A stretch of DNA of 64,000 nucleotides from Pohlia nutans (taxonomy: Eukaryota > Streptophyta > Bryopsida > Bryales > Mniaceae), in NCBI GenBank assembly GCA_022496805.1, contig CM040087.1, forward strand, positions 5,778,001-5,842,000. Reading direction: 5' to 3'. The notes beneath the pieces are model-generated. The model saw nothing but the letters and a program-made list of their open reading frames with translations. It was not told the origin of the DNA and did no database searches. Both the position numbers and the translations under genes were made by a program. Shown in pieces: positions 1-12,000 of this stretch. Position 1 is the stretch's first letter. Each line of letters begins with the position of its first letter.

Positions 1-593
1 TAAGCTGGTATATAAAATCCATGACAACAAAGCATACTTATACACGCTTAAAACTTAAAACTCCACCATAAGTCATGGAAGAATCTATTGAACTTGTATG
101 ATGTTAGTATGGAATCCCGGCATGTTATATATTTGGTGAATTGTAGTCAGTGGCAAAAATTATTGGTATTCACTTGCAAATCTATGGAATATTGACGTGA
201 GGCATCCTAGTGTTCCACACAATATTTATCACAATATATGGTAGAAATACTCATTAAACTTGCAATTCGCTATTTATGCACTTGGCAAAGTGCGATCATT
301 TTATGAAAAAAATTTGCTTTAAAAAATTTGTGTTAGAAATTCTCTAAAAAACAACAATTATGTCATTCTACAATTACTTTCATTGGAAACAAACAATTCT
401 TTAATTAATTTATTCATTCTTATCTTTACCTTTTCTTTCATCTTTTCTTTCTCTTGTTTTATTTATCTTATTTCTGTTTTTGTCTTCATTTTCTTTTCCT
501 TTTTTTCTTCCTTTTTATCGTCTTTCTTGTCTTCTTGTCTTCTATTTTTTATTCATTCTTCTTACAATAGTCGCAAACCAAAGAAGGGGGCGA

Positions 594-623
594 TGTATAT
601 ATATACATATATATATATATATA
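594..623. repeat. TA/CATA microsatellite
   Basis: A short run of alternating TATATA with one CATA interruption, inside element A. It explains the tyrosine- and isoleucine-rich reading frame that crosses it. Confidence 0.7.
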
Positions 624-1117
624 TTCATCTTCTTTTTTGTTTAAAGCTTATAAACCGTGAAAATTAAAACAAATTTTAAAAAATTAGGATTTAGCAGCCG
701 GCGGCTAAACCCTAAATGGCGGAAGATGAAGAGAAAAAATATTAAATTAAAAAAATTAGATTAGTCAATTTTTAGTCTGTTGTGGACTAGTGGGTGCGTG
801 GCCGAGTGTGTGGCCGCGCATCCAATAGCCTACAACATACTAAAAATAGAAAAAAACTTTAATTTTTTTAAATTTAATTTTTTTGTATATGCTTTGCCGT
901 TTAACTCTAATTTAGCTGCAGGTCGTTGAATATATTCGGGTGATCGAAGTCGTGATGACCGAGTTCTTGGACCACGATGCAGTATGTGATGTCTTTTGAG
1001 AATTGTTGTTTTATCACATTCCTGTAAGGTAACTATAGATATTTGATGGATGAATGAATCCTCTAATCACATGTGGCAGTGTGTAAGAGGATGAGAGGCG
1101 ATGAAGACGGATGGCTT

Positions 1118-1372
1118 AGAGCTAAATAACTCCAAGTCAACAACATGTGCACTAGAGTTAGACAACTCCATATTTAGTGCACTGGAGTTAGAACACTTCA
1201 AATTGAGAACATGTGCACAAGAGTTAGACAACTCAAGATGAGATGCACTGGAGCTAGACCACTTCAAATTGAGAACATGTGCACAAGAGTTAGACTATTC
1301 AAGATGAAGTGCACTGGAGTTAGACTATTTTATATGAGGTGCATTGGAGTTAATGAGGTGCATTGGAATTAA
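1118..1372. repeat. Degenerate 32-bp minisatellite
   Basis: About eight imperfect units, each built round GTGCACTGGAGTTAGA followed by an AACTC or TATTC block. Alternate units resemble each other more than neighbours do (ACATGTGCACAAGAG versus GTGCACTGGAGTT), so the higher-order unit is about 65 bp. It lies inside fold-back element A. The short minus-strand frame across it (serine- and asparagine-rich) is a translation of the repeat and not a gene. Confidence 0.7.
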
Positions 1373-1623
1373 CGTATTTAGATGGTAAAGAGATAAGATT
1401 ACTCTAGATATAGGAGTAAAGAATAGAAAGATCCATGACTTCGATCTAAGATTGGAATAGAAAGTAAAAAAGATTAGAAGTAGACTCTAGTTCCTTTGGG
1501 AAAGAGATTAGTATGTAAGGCTCAGGGGTGAGAAGGTAGAGTCATTTCTTATGTGATTTCCTCTCTATGGTTGGGTGGCTGAGCTTTAGAGTATTTTATT
1601 AGTATTTGTGAGAGTTAGTGGCA

Positions 1624-1746
1624 AACCGTAGAAGGCATTGGAAGAAAATCCTACACGAATATCAGGATATGTTTAAATATCGCTCTGAGGTTGACCTAAA
1701 GGACAAATGGAGAAACCTATGTAGTAAGGATTCAGTTCACGGTTAA
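1624..1746 (+). pseudogene. Myb/SANT-like domain fragment (plus copy)
   Basis: The frame 1624-1746 reads RRRHWKKILHEYQ and then RSEVDLKDKWRNL. The HWKKIL helix and the VDLKDKWRNL recognition-helix pattern are typical of single-Myb proteins of the telomere-repeat-binding (TRB/TRFL) type. Only the C-terminal two thirds of the domain is present. It is the mirror image of the copy at 2183-2353, from which it differs by a few bases. No start codon or complete gene is visible, so this is a carried fragment inside element A. The Myb assignment is secure for the motif; the function is not. Confidence 0.6.
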
Positions 1747-2292
1747 TGGTAGAGTGTTGTCATCTATAAGCACTTTTGTTTTGGCTATAACTTCAAGTTT
1801 TGAGATTTTCTGGAGTTACACAGTTTGTAGGGTATTATGTATGGTTTATGAATACCAAGTGAAACTCCTCTTGCGGGTTGTACACCTTTTTGTTAATTTA
1901 ATTATAATGCTCTACGATTTTGTTCTATCTAAGTTTTATTTTTTAATTTGAGCTTTTTAATTAACATCTAATTAAAAAATAAAACTTAGATAGAATAAAA
2001 TCGCAGAGCATTATAATTAAATTAACAAAAAGGTGTACAACCCGCAAGAGGAGTTTCACTTGGTATTCATAAACCATACATAATACCCTACAAACTGTGT
2101 AACTCTAGAAAATCTCAAAACTTGAAGTTATAGCCAAAACAAAAATGCTTATAGATGACTGCACTCTACCGTTAACCGTGAATTAAATCTTTACTACATA
2201 TAGGTTTCTCCATTTGTCCTTTAGGTCAACCTCAGAGCGATATTTAAACACGTCCTGATATTCGTGTAGGATTTTCTTCCAATGCCTTCCAT
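1633..2292. repeat. Internal inverted repeat of element A, arms about 320 bp
   Basis: The stretch from about 1633 to 1951 returns as its reverse complement from about 1976 to 2292, with a short A/T-rich spacer (centre near 1963). Examples are CTTGCGGGTTGTACACC at 1870 against GGTGTACAACCCGCAAG at 2031. The arms differ at only a few positions by eye, so the duplication is recent or is kept alike by conversion. A transcript across it would fold into a long hairpin. Confidence 0.85.
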
Positions 2293-2667
2293 GTGTAGCA
2301 ACTCCCCGTGTCAAACATTCAACCTCTTTATCAGTGTACATTTTCTTTCCCATCTTTGCCCTGATCTAGGGACTGCTCCCGAACCAACAACAAGAGAATG
2401 AGATTGAGTAGGAATTACGTTAGTACGGACCTCGGGTTCATCAGGACTAGACGGAACACTCTCGACGTCATCATCGTAAAACTCGAGCGACCTCTTCTTA
2501 CTACCCTCATGCTGTGTTGATTCTATTTCTGATCTAGGCAAAACCCTAAACCCTTCAACAATTCGCTCGGGAGTGGTTCCATGTGGTTGTGGCACCCCCG
2601 AGCTAGATGGTAGAGGGTTCAAGAATTGATGTCCAAGACTAGACATGCGACTTTGACTCGGCAGCAC
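2183..2667 (-). pseudogene. Myb/SANT-like protein remnant (minus copy)
   Basis: Two overlapping reading frames. The first (2667-2311) gives 118 aa that are Ser/Pro rich. The second runs from an ATG at 2353 to a TAA at 2183 and gives 56 aa: MYTDKEVECLTRGVATHG, then RHWKKILHEY and RSEVDLKDKWRNL. The second is a full single Myb repeat of the VDLKDKWRNL class, although the usual first tryptophan is replaced (MYTDKE). The two frames differ by one base just where the domain starts (QRWERK versus GKKMYT), which suggests a frameshift. Carried inside element A; probably a captured host fragment, though a Myb-like second protein also accompanies PIF/Harbinger transposases. Not expected to be functional. 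Confidence 0.6.
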
Positions 2668-3172
2668 AAAGAAGATGAAAACCCAAAATAATAAATAAGT
2701 AAATAAACAAATAATAAAAAATATTTTTGTTTTTAATTTTTTCCTTAGTTTGCGGTTGTCACAAGAGGGTTTAGGATTTAGGTAAGAAGGACGACAAGAA
2801 GGAAAAGAAAATGAAGAGAAGAAAGAAAAAAAAAAAAAACAAGATAATGAAAAGATAAAAGAAAAGAAAAATATAAGAATAAAAATAAATTAAAGAATTG
2901 TTTTTTTACAATGAAAGTAATTGTGAAATGACAAAAATTGTTGTTTTTTGGACAATTTTTTTATACAATTTTTTTTAATGCTTTTGGGGGCCAAGTGCAT
3001 GATTATATGGCCAAGTGCGTTAATAGCGAATTGCATGTTCCATTATAATCCGGAGGCCACGCATCCCTTGAATTCCAAAAAAATCCTCATTAGAGACTGG
3101 AGTCTATTTTTGTGCGGTTGAATCCAAAGTAAGAACCTCTATTATTGATAAATGGATGTAGAAAATACGTTA

Positions 3173-3191
3173 GGGGGGGGGGGGGGGGGGG
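3173..3191 (+). repeat. Poly-G tract
   Basis: An unbroken run of 19 guanines in otherwise AT-rich DNA, just outside the right end of element A. Such runs can form quadruplexes and are error-prone in sequencing, so the exact length is doubtful. Confidence 0.9.
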
Positions 3192-3557
3192 TAGTGATAT
3201 GTTGGAGTAGCAATATACGTGCGAACAAATGATAGGGTATTTTAAAACATGAGAACAAAAAATTATAAATGGACTTAGAGGTAATATAGGGTATCTAAAA
3301 TGGCTCTGGACATCTTTAAAGTACTATAGGGTATGGAATAATAGGTAATTTGGAATTATAAGTAATGCAAGTCCCTTTTCTATTAACCCAAAGTAGAAAA
3401 TTACATAATGATAGCATGTGGAATAAAAAAAGAAAAAAGAAAAGTAATACCCCCCTATAAAATAGTGGTTGTTGGCACCTATTTCCTTAACTTTTTAACA
3501 CACTGACCCCCCCTCCCCGAGAGAAAATATAATACAACAAAAACTCCATGTTTATTA

Positions 3558-3956
3558 AGGTTGATTGTTCTAAAACTACCAACTTAAGCAATCTGGCCTA
3601 TTTTTGGCAGTGTTCAATTTGAATAAAATATATGACCGCATTCGAAAAAGGTTATGATGAGGATTGCAAAAATTTGCAACATCTAATTCGCATTTGTCAA
3701 TTTTATACAAAATTCCAAAGTGAAAAGTAACATGTGACCCAAATCAAACCTCTAGGTTTTTCCATGTTCACACCATGTGGTACTAACTTTCACTCATAAT
3801 GATACCCAAAACTACCAACTATTTCTTCGCAATGCTTGGCGTGCCATTGGTCTACTTGAATAGTGAAATTGGTGGTTTTGGGTCTCAACTCTGGTGGCCC
3901 CAAAAAAAATCTACATGTCATAATTGGAGGAGGTGGTGGTTTTAGAACATCCTACC
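3558..3956. mobile_element. MITE, GGTAGGATGTTC family (copy 1)
   Basis: The right end reads GGTTTTAGAACATCCTACC, and the left end is its diverged complement (GATTGTTCTAAAACTACCAA). The element is flanked by TTA on both sides. The body matches, in reverse orientation, the element at 20397-20817: both carry CAATGGCATGCCAAGC-type and CCAAAACTACCAACTA-type blocks. TTA flanks, about 400 bp length and GG-starting ends fit a Tourist-like (PIF/Harbinger) MITE; that classification is an inference. Confidence 0.7.
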
Positions 3957-4264
3957 TTAACCCCTAAACGTTCCAGCATCCGAAAAATGAATCACAAACA
4001 TATTCAAAGCCTTGTAACTTTCTCATACAATTTCGGATGACTTTCATCCAAGTCATTTTTGCAAGCCCATTAGGTTCTCAACCAATTAAAGTAAATCTCT
4101 TGTGATGAGATGTTGATAATATTGGAGAGGCCTCCAAATACAAGTACGTCAAATTTGTTGGGTAGATTTTATGCTTGCAATGGACCCGTCATGTACACCT
4201 TATGTACATTTGAGTCATGCTACATGTTTAAGGCTGATATCTAAAGGGTACGCTTAGGGGTTAA
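3957..4264. mobile_element. TTAA-ended element (copy 1, short)
   Basis: Starts TTAACCCCTAAACGTTCC and ends TACGCTTAGGGGTTAA, near-perfect inverted ends with TTAA at both extremities. The first 150 bases resemble the starts of the copies at 63632 and 39651-40188 (the latter reversed). It directly follows the preceding MITE, the two sharing the TTA. See the findings for the family as a whole. Confidence 0.7.
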
Positions 4265-6028
4265 AACAATGACATAATCTTGCAAAAGAATGGGTCATGA
4301 GGAGTTATTCACATCTGAATTCAGAAGGATGCTTAGCAGGTTGCTACGCAGTCACACCTTGGTGATGTCATCGCCACTCTGAATGTGAAAGGTTTACACA
4401 GTGTATTTAAACCTTTCTAACATAAGACCGGCAAACAGTATGGTGTATACACTCTGAAGTCTCCCGTATCACACCTTCGTGAGTTCAGAAATTGATATGT
4501 CGAAAATGTCCAGTCACGTGTAAACAATAGCAAATATATTGTGTAGATATTGGAGAGTCTGATAATAACAAGTTTAAAATGTACTTGCAGTTTACTCATC
4601 TTGGTCACTAAAAGGTATGCCTTACACACCTTGTTTCACTACAGTAGTTGGTCATGTAGAAATTACCATTCTATGGCGATCTTTTACATCTTAGTGAGCC
4701 AGAACATATGGCCTTTTCAATGTTGTCTGTACTGTACATAGATGGAGTACTTCATGAAACGTATAAAACCAAATGATAATAATTTACATTAAACTCTTAG
4801 TACTAAACTATCACACTATGTCTCACTAAGTTTTTGTACTACAAAAGAAGAGAGATGGCTCTCTTTTGCAAGCGGAGGACCACAAGTGGCTGGAATTTTA
4901 AGTTGCTTTGCACAACTCGATATGTCGTATACTGGGTCAATATAACCTCTTTCGAGTTAGGAGGTTTTCTTCTCCGAGACTGCAGCCATTACAAAAGAAC
5001 AGGAACATCAGCAAGCCATCAATTCACAGCAGCAGAATGCCCTTCGATCGAGAGAAGATTCAGTTTGAATATCAAGAATGAGAAAACCAAACACATTGCA
5101 TGACAGCAAAGAGAAAGAAGAAAGTCTCCAATTTTCTATCCCTAGAAAAGTTGATGGAAGAGAGAAAAAAAACGCAACCATACCTGGCAACTTCATGCAG
5201 CACATTGCATAAAAGATCCAGCAGGCATCTCTCGCTCATGTGCACCAGCAAACATTTAGACCTGCAAAGGAAATGCATCATCAACCTCACGCAATTGTAG
5301 AGAATAATTGTCAAAGGCCACGCATCTTTGGGTTGTCTACTAGTGGTTGACAACCTCACACCTTGAATGATTCATAAATAGTGATAAAAAGTTGAACTCG
5401 ACAGATTTGGCTCTTGTACCCAAAGTGATCTCTCCACATCTCAAGAATCACACTCCTACGCTTAAATTGGTGTAAATTTTTTCTGCCAGTAAAGAGATGA
5501 TGGGGGTGTAGATCCATACCAGTATAGGACAGACGTTTGTGGATGTGACTGGAATATTTCAGGGCTCATTGTTCTCCAGGTCATGTCCTGATATTTAGGC
5601 ATTAGTACCTGCTAAGAAGTACACATCATAGGTATCGAAAGATTACGAAATAATTACATCAGACTGGACTTCACGATGTACTAAAACTAGATACGAGGAA
5701 TGAAGTGAACTTGGTAGTTCTCGTACATGTAAAACGTTTCAACTTAAACAAAACAAGCACCGTACACCGGACACCAACCATATCATAAGTACTTGATTTG
5801 TCACTCACCACAATGCGATTCTGGCAATAATATAGGAGGTCTATGCAGAGTCATGTCCTCCTCAAGGTGGACATACCTAATTCCGCCCAAGACTAGATAA
5901 TAGATACTTCCACCTTGTAGATGGCAACATATATGGAAATATAAAGTTGTAAAGGCATAAATTACCTGGCCATTATGTATTCCGCGGCAGAATTTCAAAG
6001 CTTGAACAGGCTGTCCTCAATCACACCA
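4265..6028. other. Intergenic DNA and 3' UTR of the nucleotidyltransferase gene
   Basis: No gene is supported here. The part adjoining 6028 must include the 3' UTR of the minus-strand gene. A good minus-strand donor (CAG followed by GTAATTT, near 5967) suggests a 3' UTR intron, but I cannot fix its acceptor or the polyadenylation site. Short frames at 4417-5359 on both strands overlap one another and show no protein-like features. Confidence 0.4.
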
Positions 6029-9000
6029 TCACTTGCCAACGAAGCTGGGTATAATTTTCTGTAATAAATTAAAGCTGTCTTCCCCTTTGCTCACGTCTGT
6101 AGCAGATGCTTCAAATAGCTCTTTCTCTAAAATGGAGACTGCATCTGCAAAAGCCTGATTCAAGCAACATAAAACATATATAACTTGTTCAACATAAAAT
6201 ACTCACTCTTAGTTCTGCAGTTGCAATATATAAAAGGAAGCACCTGCACCATGTAAAGCTTCATGGAATACAAGTCTTAAACCCCAGTACATAAAGATTG
6301 ATCAATTTGTGGTCAATTCCGCACCATTACACTCTACTACCTCATGCTGCATGAAAATGAAACATGCCTGTTAATAAGTACACCACATGGCCTTAAGGCT
6401 ATTGCATAAAACTTCACATAATAGTAGGAAACCAAAGCATTGCCAAATAGCATCGAAGATATTCACTCTCGTAAAGAAGAAAACTGCAAGCAGATCTGAA
6501 ATGCTGGAGCAAATCCCTCAGTGTACCTTCACAATCTGCTGAATGCGGAAACAGGTGCTGCCAACATTATTCTCAAAATCGAATGGATCTTCAATATACA
6601 AAGGATCAATACTGCAACAAAACAACGGCCTCTGATTTTAATATACCCCGGTGATTGTGCACCACATATGTACATGCATCCCTCTTGTCACCATAGACTG
6701 TGACAATAAAATATCAAAAATTCAGGTGTAACAGCCAATTCTCTGCTTCATAAATGTGCGCAAGCTGTTAACAAGTGCAGACATAAGAAAAATTAAATTG
6801 GAATGTACTCTGCAGTTAGGTGTTAAAATGCACGGGTACAGTTACAAGGGGACCAAATACATACCTCGGGCCACGATCTCTGCTTACATACTTTCCTCCA
6901 CTCCGTATACGGACGCACATACTTCGAGGATCAAAAACGTATCTTCAAAAAGGAGTATCAAGCAAGTTATGCATGTTAAAATGCGTGCTATATAGTCAAG
7001 CTTTGATAGACATATATTCTGCTCTGACACCTGAAAATTCTGAACTCCTATTTGAAAGAACTAATAATAACTAATAATAACTAATAAAAATAAAAATAAT
7101 CAAAAATAGACTACGGAACGTGGTGAGCAGCAGGCTTACCCAAAGAATTGAAGAAAGTCCATAAACAAGCTTCCGAGATTCTGTGTCAGATACCACCAAG
7201 CAAGAGTTAGAACAGTTTGATTAAGTGAACTATATAGCCTTATCAGACCTTGTCCTGTTAAGTGATGATGAGTGAACCTTGAACAGAAAATGCTAGAGTA
7301 ACTAGAAAGAGTAGATAGGGACGGTGGCATCGAACGTTGAGGAAAAATGCAATACAAGCCTTTCGTCAAAAAAAAAGAGCCAACCTCGTTTGAAGAAGGT
7401 CGTCCAAGATGCTGTTGGTGCTGGAGGAAACGTGTAATCAATAAGACCTAAGGAAATGGTTGAACACCCCATGAGAGAGAGGGAATGAAAAATTGGATAA
7501 AAGAGGGCAAAATGCGAACCTTGACATCATTACGTACTCATGAGCTTTCAAGAGACTATCATCAGTATTCAAACTCATTAAGTAAACGCCAAGTGAGAAA
7601 TTAAAAGACATCTCTGACAAGCAAATGATAGAAACCGTCTTAATTCTACTTCGCAATGCACTTCGCATATATTGGCACTAGTTAGAGAGCTGAAAGCGGT
7701 CACAAAAGATCATATAATAGTGGCACCTACAAAAATAATTACAAAGAATAATAATCAATCAAAGAATTCGTAAAAACAGCTTATAAGATGCTTAGCCAGC
7801 GTCTGAAGGGGATTGATGTGACAGCTAACCTGGCAGTATGAACTGAGACCGCCCTTGTAGGCATGGTCAAGGCTCCGGTCTGCAAGGAACTGCTTCAGCA
7901 CTAACGCTAAGGGTGTCAAAGGAGGAAATTGCCCCATCAGCTCCCGAACCTGGTCATGGGGTTCACCGCATCAGATAGATTACATGGTACACAGTAACTG
8001 AAAACCTCAATCCTGCATGTGATGCGCCGTAAAACGAATCACAGATCAGAGGTATCAATACAGTTGCTAAATGTGATTGCATACAAACACCACACAGAAC
8101 ATCAACCATAAAATCAAGCAGTATAGGAAAAAATTACCAATTCAGAAGTACGAAGGCCTGTATTGGTCGGAGCTTCAAAACTGATATCAAGACGGACTAT
8201 TTGACGATCTTTCTCAGAACCCCACAAACCCTCCTTCCCTGCAGAATCTCCAGAGCCTTGACTAGTTGGTGAACCATCTAGTGCATCGCTGCTTGTACCC
8301 ATAGGACATGTCTCTTTCACGCTCAAAGAAATGTCACCCAACTGGCACTGATGCGGTAAAATGTGAGCCTTTAATCGTATGATTGGAACCTGAAAAAATT
8401 TCAGTTAACATATGAACACAAAAACCATACGTGCAATGAAAGGAACAAGAGGAATCAAGAGTCCACATAGCAAAAAAATAATACAAACCAGGAAGGGGAG
8501 AAACAGCCATGGAATCAGCAAGTGGTCGTATTATGTACCATCGTGTGCTCAATAACTTGCAGGGACTTAACCCAATCCTGATCTTCAAGGTTGCGTGCTG
8601 CATGCTGTGATCCAACAATCTCCACTGTGAGTATAAACAATCCCTGACTAGCATAAAGAGGTCATTTTTCAGAAAATAAGGTCACTCATTCTATCAAAAC
8701 TCCTTGGAAGATTAGTCCGCTTTTAGAGACGTCGTCAAAGCATACATAAAAGGATCAATTCACTGCCGAGGCACACTAACCAGCAAGCAAGTCTCCTTAA
8801 CCCCGTCAATTCGCCCTTCCAATATTCCAGCTTGTTTGATTGGTTCCCGCGCCTACATGAGACAATCATATGGCAGCAGTGAAGTTGCAATACAATGTAA
8901 AATGTCAATATCTGGTCCTATTTAATCATAAGAATCTTCAAACTAAATTACATTTGATCGTTGTAGGAAATTTCTACAGTTAAACTCAATAATCTGAAGC

Positions 9001-12000
9001 TTAAAGGCATCAGTGTTAAACGCACCTTTCTCACAGGGGGTAAGCTAACAACAAGATCAACGTCGCTAGTTGGAAGAGCCAAACCGGTAGCATTTGAACC
9101 AAATATCTTTGCCCGCGACCTTGGCCACAAGACTTGCAGGGAGTGTGCCACCTTCTTCACTGCCGTATTGATAAAGGGCATCCGCAATCTTTTCTCTGCA
9201 GCAACCTGTAGTGAAAATAGTATCTCTATCAGGCTGTGCTTACTCCATGATTAATGCTGAGGTCGCAAAATGATGGGTTGAATGAGCCGTTACAAACTAT
9301 TTGTATTTAGTAACTAGCTCTAGAAACACAACTAGACCTGTTGAAGTCCGACAGTCTATAATGAAATCAAGCTCAATATAAAAATTTAGCAAAGTCCCGA
9401 ATGAGTTGCAGACCTGTACGCAGAACGTTTCAATCTCCTTGTGAAGAGCTGTATAAAAAAGCGTGATAGCAAGATGAAGAGTAGGATTCTTGTTATATAA
9501 TACACTGCTTTGCATTATCAAGGCTTCGTCAGCCTGCACACCCATGAGAAATGTCGCATGATGATGAGCTCGAACTTAGACAACTGCCATTTTTCAACAG
9601 GCACATTGCATACTTTTCATGAAAGAAACCAACAGCAGCAGAACACCAAAAAGGCTGCGATCATTGAGGATTCTTCTCTTAAACACGCAGAGAGTAAGAA
9701 CGATCACATAGAGCGTAACATGACGCGGAAGTAGATGGAGGTCCAAATGAAAGATATGTACCATGTGCTCCTGATCCAAGGTCAATGGGGGCATGGCTAC
9801 CAAATGTTCCCTTCGCACAGCTCCAGAAATGGGGCGTATTGGCGGGGTGCTTGCTAAAACCCCCCTTCTTCTTCCGTTTCCCACAACATTATCCCTATTC
9901 ACTGCTTGAACGTCAAAGTTGTCCACGTCGTCCTTGTTCCACCAACTTGTAAGACCCCAGTGGCGCGGACTCGAGCTCCCGGACCTGGCAGACATCCACC
10001 CCTTTCTACGCTTTGGGCCAGCAACTGGCGAAGGTGGAGGGGGAGGTGGAGCATGACGAATGACAGGGGGAGAGGGCCGCCGCCGCCTGCCCCCTGAAAA
10101 GTCTTGAACTCCCCGTGAAATGATGTGAGGACTACGTGCTTCTCGTAGACGAACAGTTTCATTCTTCACCATGGACCTGGATAGGCCAGGATCTCTCACC
10201 ACCACAATAGGACGTAACCTCGGCATAAATCCATCACTCATGATGCCATCAACTACTGCCACTGTATTGCCCACATTTGGCCCAGCTGCTTGAGAATCAT
10301 CGGAAATAGACCCATAATTCACTGAAAAGTCGCTTCCTGTAGATCTGGTCAAACAGACACGTGGACCAACTTGGCTAGCCCCTAGCTGGTCAAAGGATAC
10401 TGGAAGAGAAGTGGAAGGTTGAGAAGGAGAGGTACTATTAAGATTGGAATTTGTTGACCCTTTGCCTCTGTATGAACCTTGGAGAGGATGAATACCGACT
10501 ATATCATCGAGAACAGCACCAAGATCTGCCTCCCTACGCGCCCATGAGCTATCATCTGAACTCATCGAACCAGGTCGAGAATAACCCATTCCTGTGTAGT
10601 CCGCTGAGTTCCAGTACATCACTCCACCACCAAAGAACTGATTGTAGTCTTCTGCTTTCATGTGCGCAGTGTCCTCTATTTGTCGTTCTCCTTCTTCTTC
10701 AGAAACCACATACCCATCGAAATCTTCAAAATCGCCTGCATAAGGTTCAAAGATTTCAAGGTCTGTGTCGTACAGGCGCTCTTCAACCTCAGAATCATCC
10801 CCTACTCTTGTTTTCCCGTTCGGAGGGGTCCTTGATGCATATGGAGAGGAGGTAAATGGAGAGAGAGTGACGACTTTAGGATCATTTGAGTCAGAGTACC
10901 CAACCACTGAAGTAAGACCGTACCCATTGGTAATAAATGGGGGCCAATCAAGGCTTCCAGGGGCGGGGGCAGTGTTGGAGATAGACACCGAAGAGGCACT
11001 CAAACGCTTGGGCCAGTCATGAACAACATCAAGGTGGAGTCGTTCTGAAGCTGTCGGACGCACAGTATTGCCTGATACCCGAACTTGCGAGTAGCCAGGC
11101 CATTCATGAGAATAAAACATAGCAAAGGCAGGAGGATTATGTTGGGATCGTAGTGACCCACCCTTATGAACTAGGACAGGTTCATGCGGAAAGAATGTTG
11201 GTGTAGGCCGTGACGTGAACAGCTTTCCTGCGCATCACAGGAACTGACAATCAGTGACAGGATATACTACGAGAAGACTATCCTTGTGATATTAATGGGT
11301 CAAATAGACGGTTTGAAGACACCTTAGTGAAACAAGCTTACAGCACTGAATAATTCCAGCAAACTAAGAGTCTGGTTATTGGTAACAAGAATGTTGACTA
11401 CCTGGGGTGCAAACCCCCGAGGGCAAGCTTTGTGACCGAAGCCCAGACCGCCTGGTACTGGAGTCATGTACTGGCTCTGATGTCGCTCCAATGTCAGCTG
11501 TGGCAATCCCGCCCTCCTTCTCTTCAATCCTCGGTGCACTCAAGCCGCTTGATTTATGGCCATTTTCTGAAGCTTCTCTTTTGGGCAGCTGCAGGTCTGG
11601 TACTGTCCGTTGAAGAGCCGAGGCATTCGGTGTGGTCGACGACTTCAGATTTACGGGAACCTGTACATCAGACGCAATGACATCTATCGTTCCAAAACGA
11701 AGCTGTAATGCCGTGTGTTCCATGCTTTGTACATCAAGACCACATTTTTCTACATTATCCGCTGGCTTGTCAAAGGGCTCTTCCAGGTTGTGTCCGCCAG
11801 TCGAAACTTCGAAGACCTCAGATCCAGCTAGACCGACGGTGGGCTCTTCCCCAACTGGTGACAATACGCGGGTCTTCACTTCATCAGACAGCCTCGAATG
11901 TCCATTTCGATCATGAAGCTTCGGTTTCTCCACAGCATCGAATGAGTCCAAAGTTTTGGAGACTGTTGATCCACGAAGCTCATCGTCAGCATCAGAAACA

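Larger units (their letters stand above)
261..3035. mobile_element. Large fold-back element A (terminal inverted repeats)
   Basis: Both ends read TGCAATTCGCTATT inwards, and the next bases (GCACTTGGC at both ends) also match. The match continues for several hundred bases: the T-rich block at 360-560 answers the A-rich block at 2780-2940, and both ends carry a polypyrimidine or polypurine tract with a TCTTT or AAAGA rhythm. The interior holds a GC-rich CGCGCATCC patch near 815, a 32-bp minisatellite (1118-1372), and a second inverted repeat (1633-2292) carrying two copies of a Myb-like sequence. A shorter relative with the same ends lies at 22088-23140. No transposase is visible, so it is non-autonomous; its superfamily is unknown. 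I could not see a convincing target-site duplication. Confidence 0.75.

Noticed and set aside
6527..6611. Suspected one-base frameshift in nucleotidyltransferase exon 15
   Set aside because: On re-reading the bases at 6597-6606 the exon is 85 nt and in phase; the gene appears intact.
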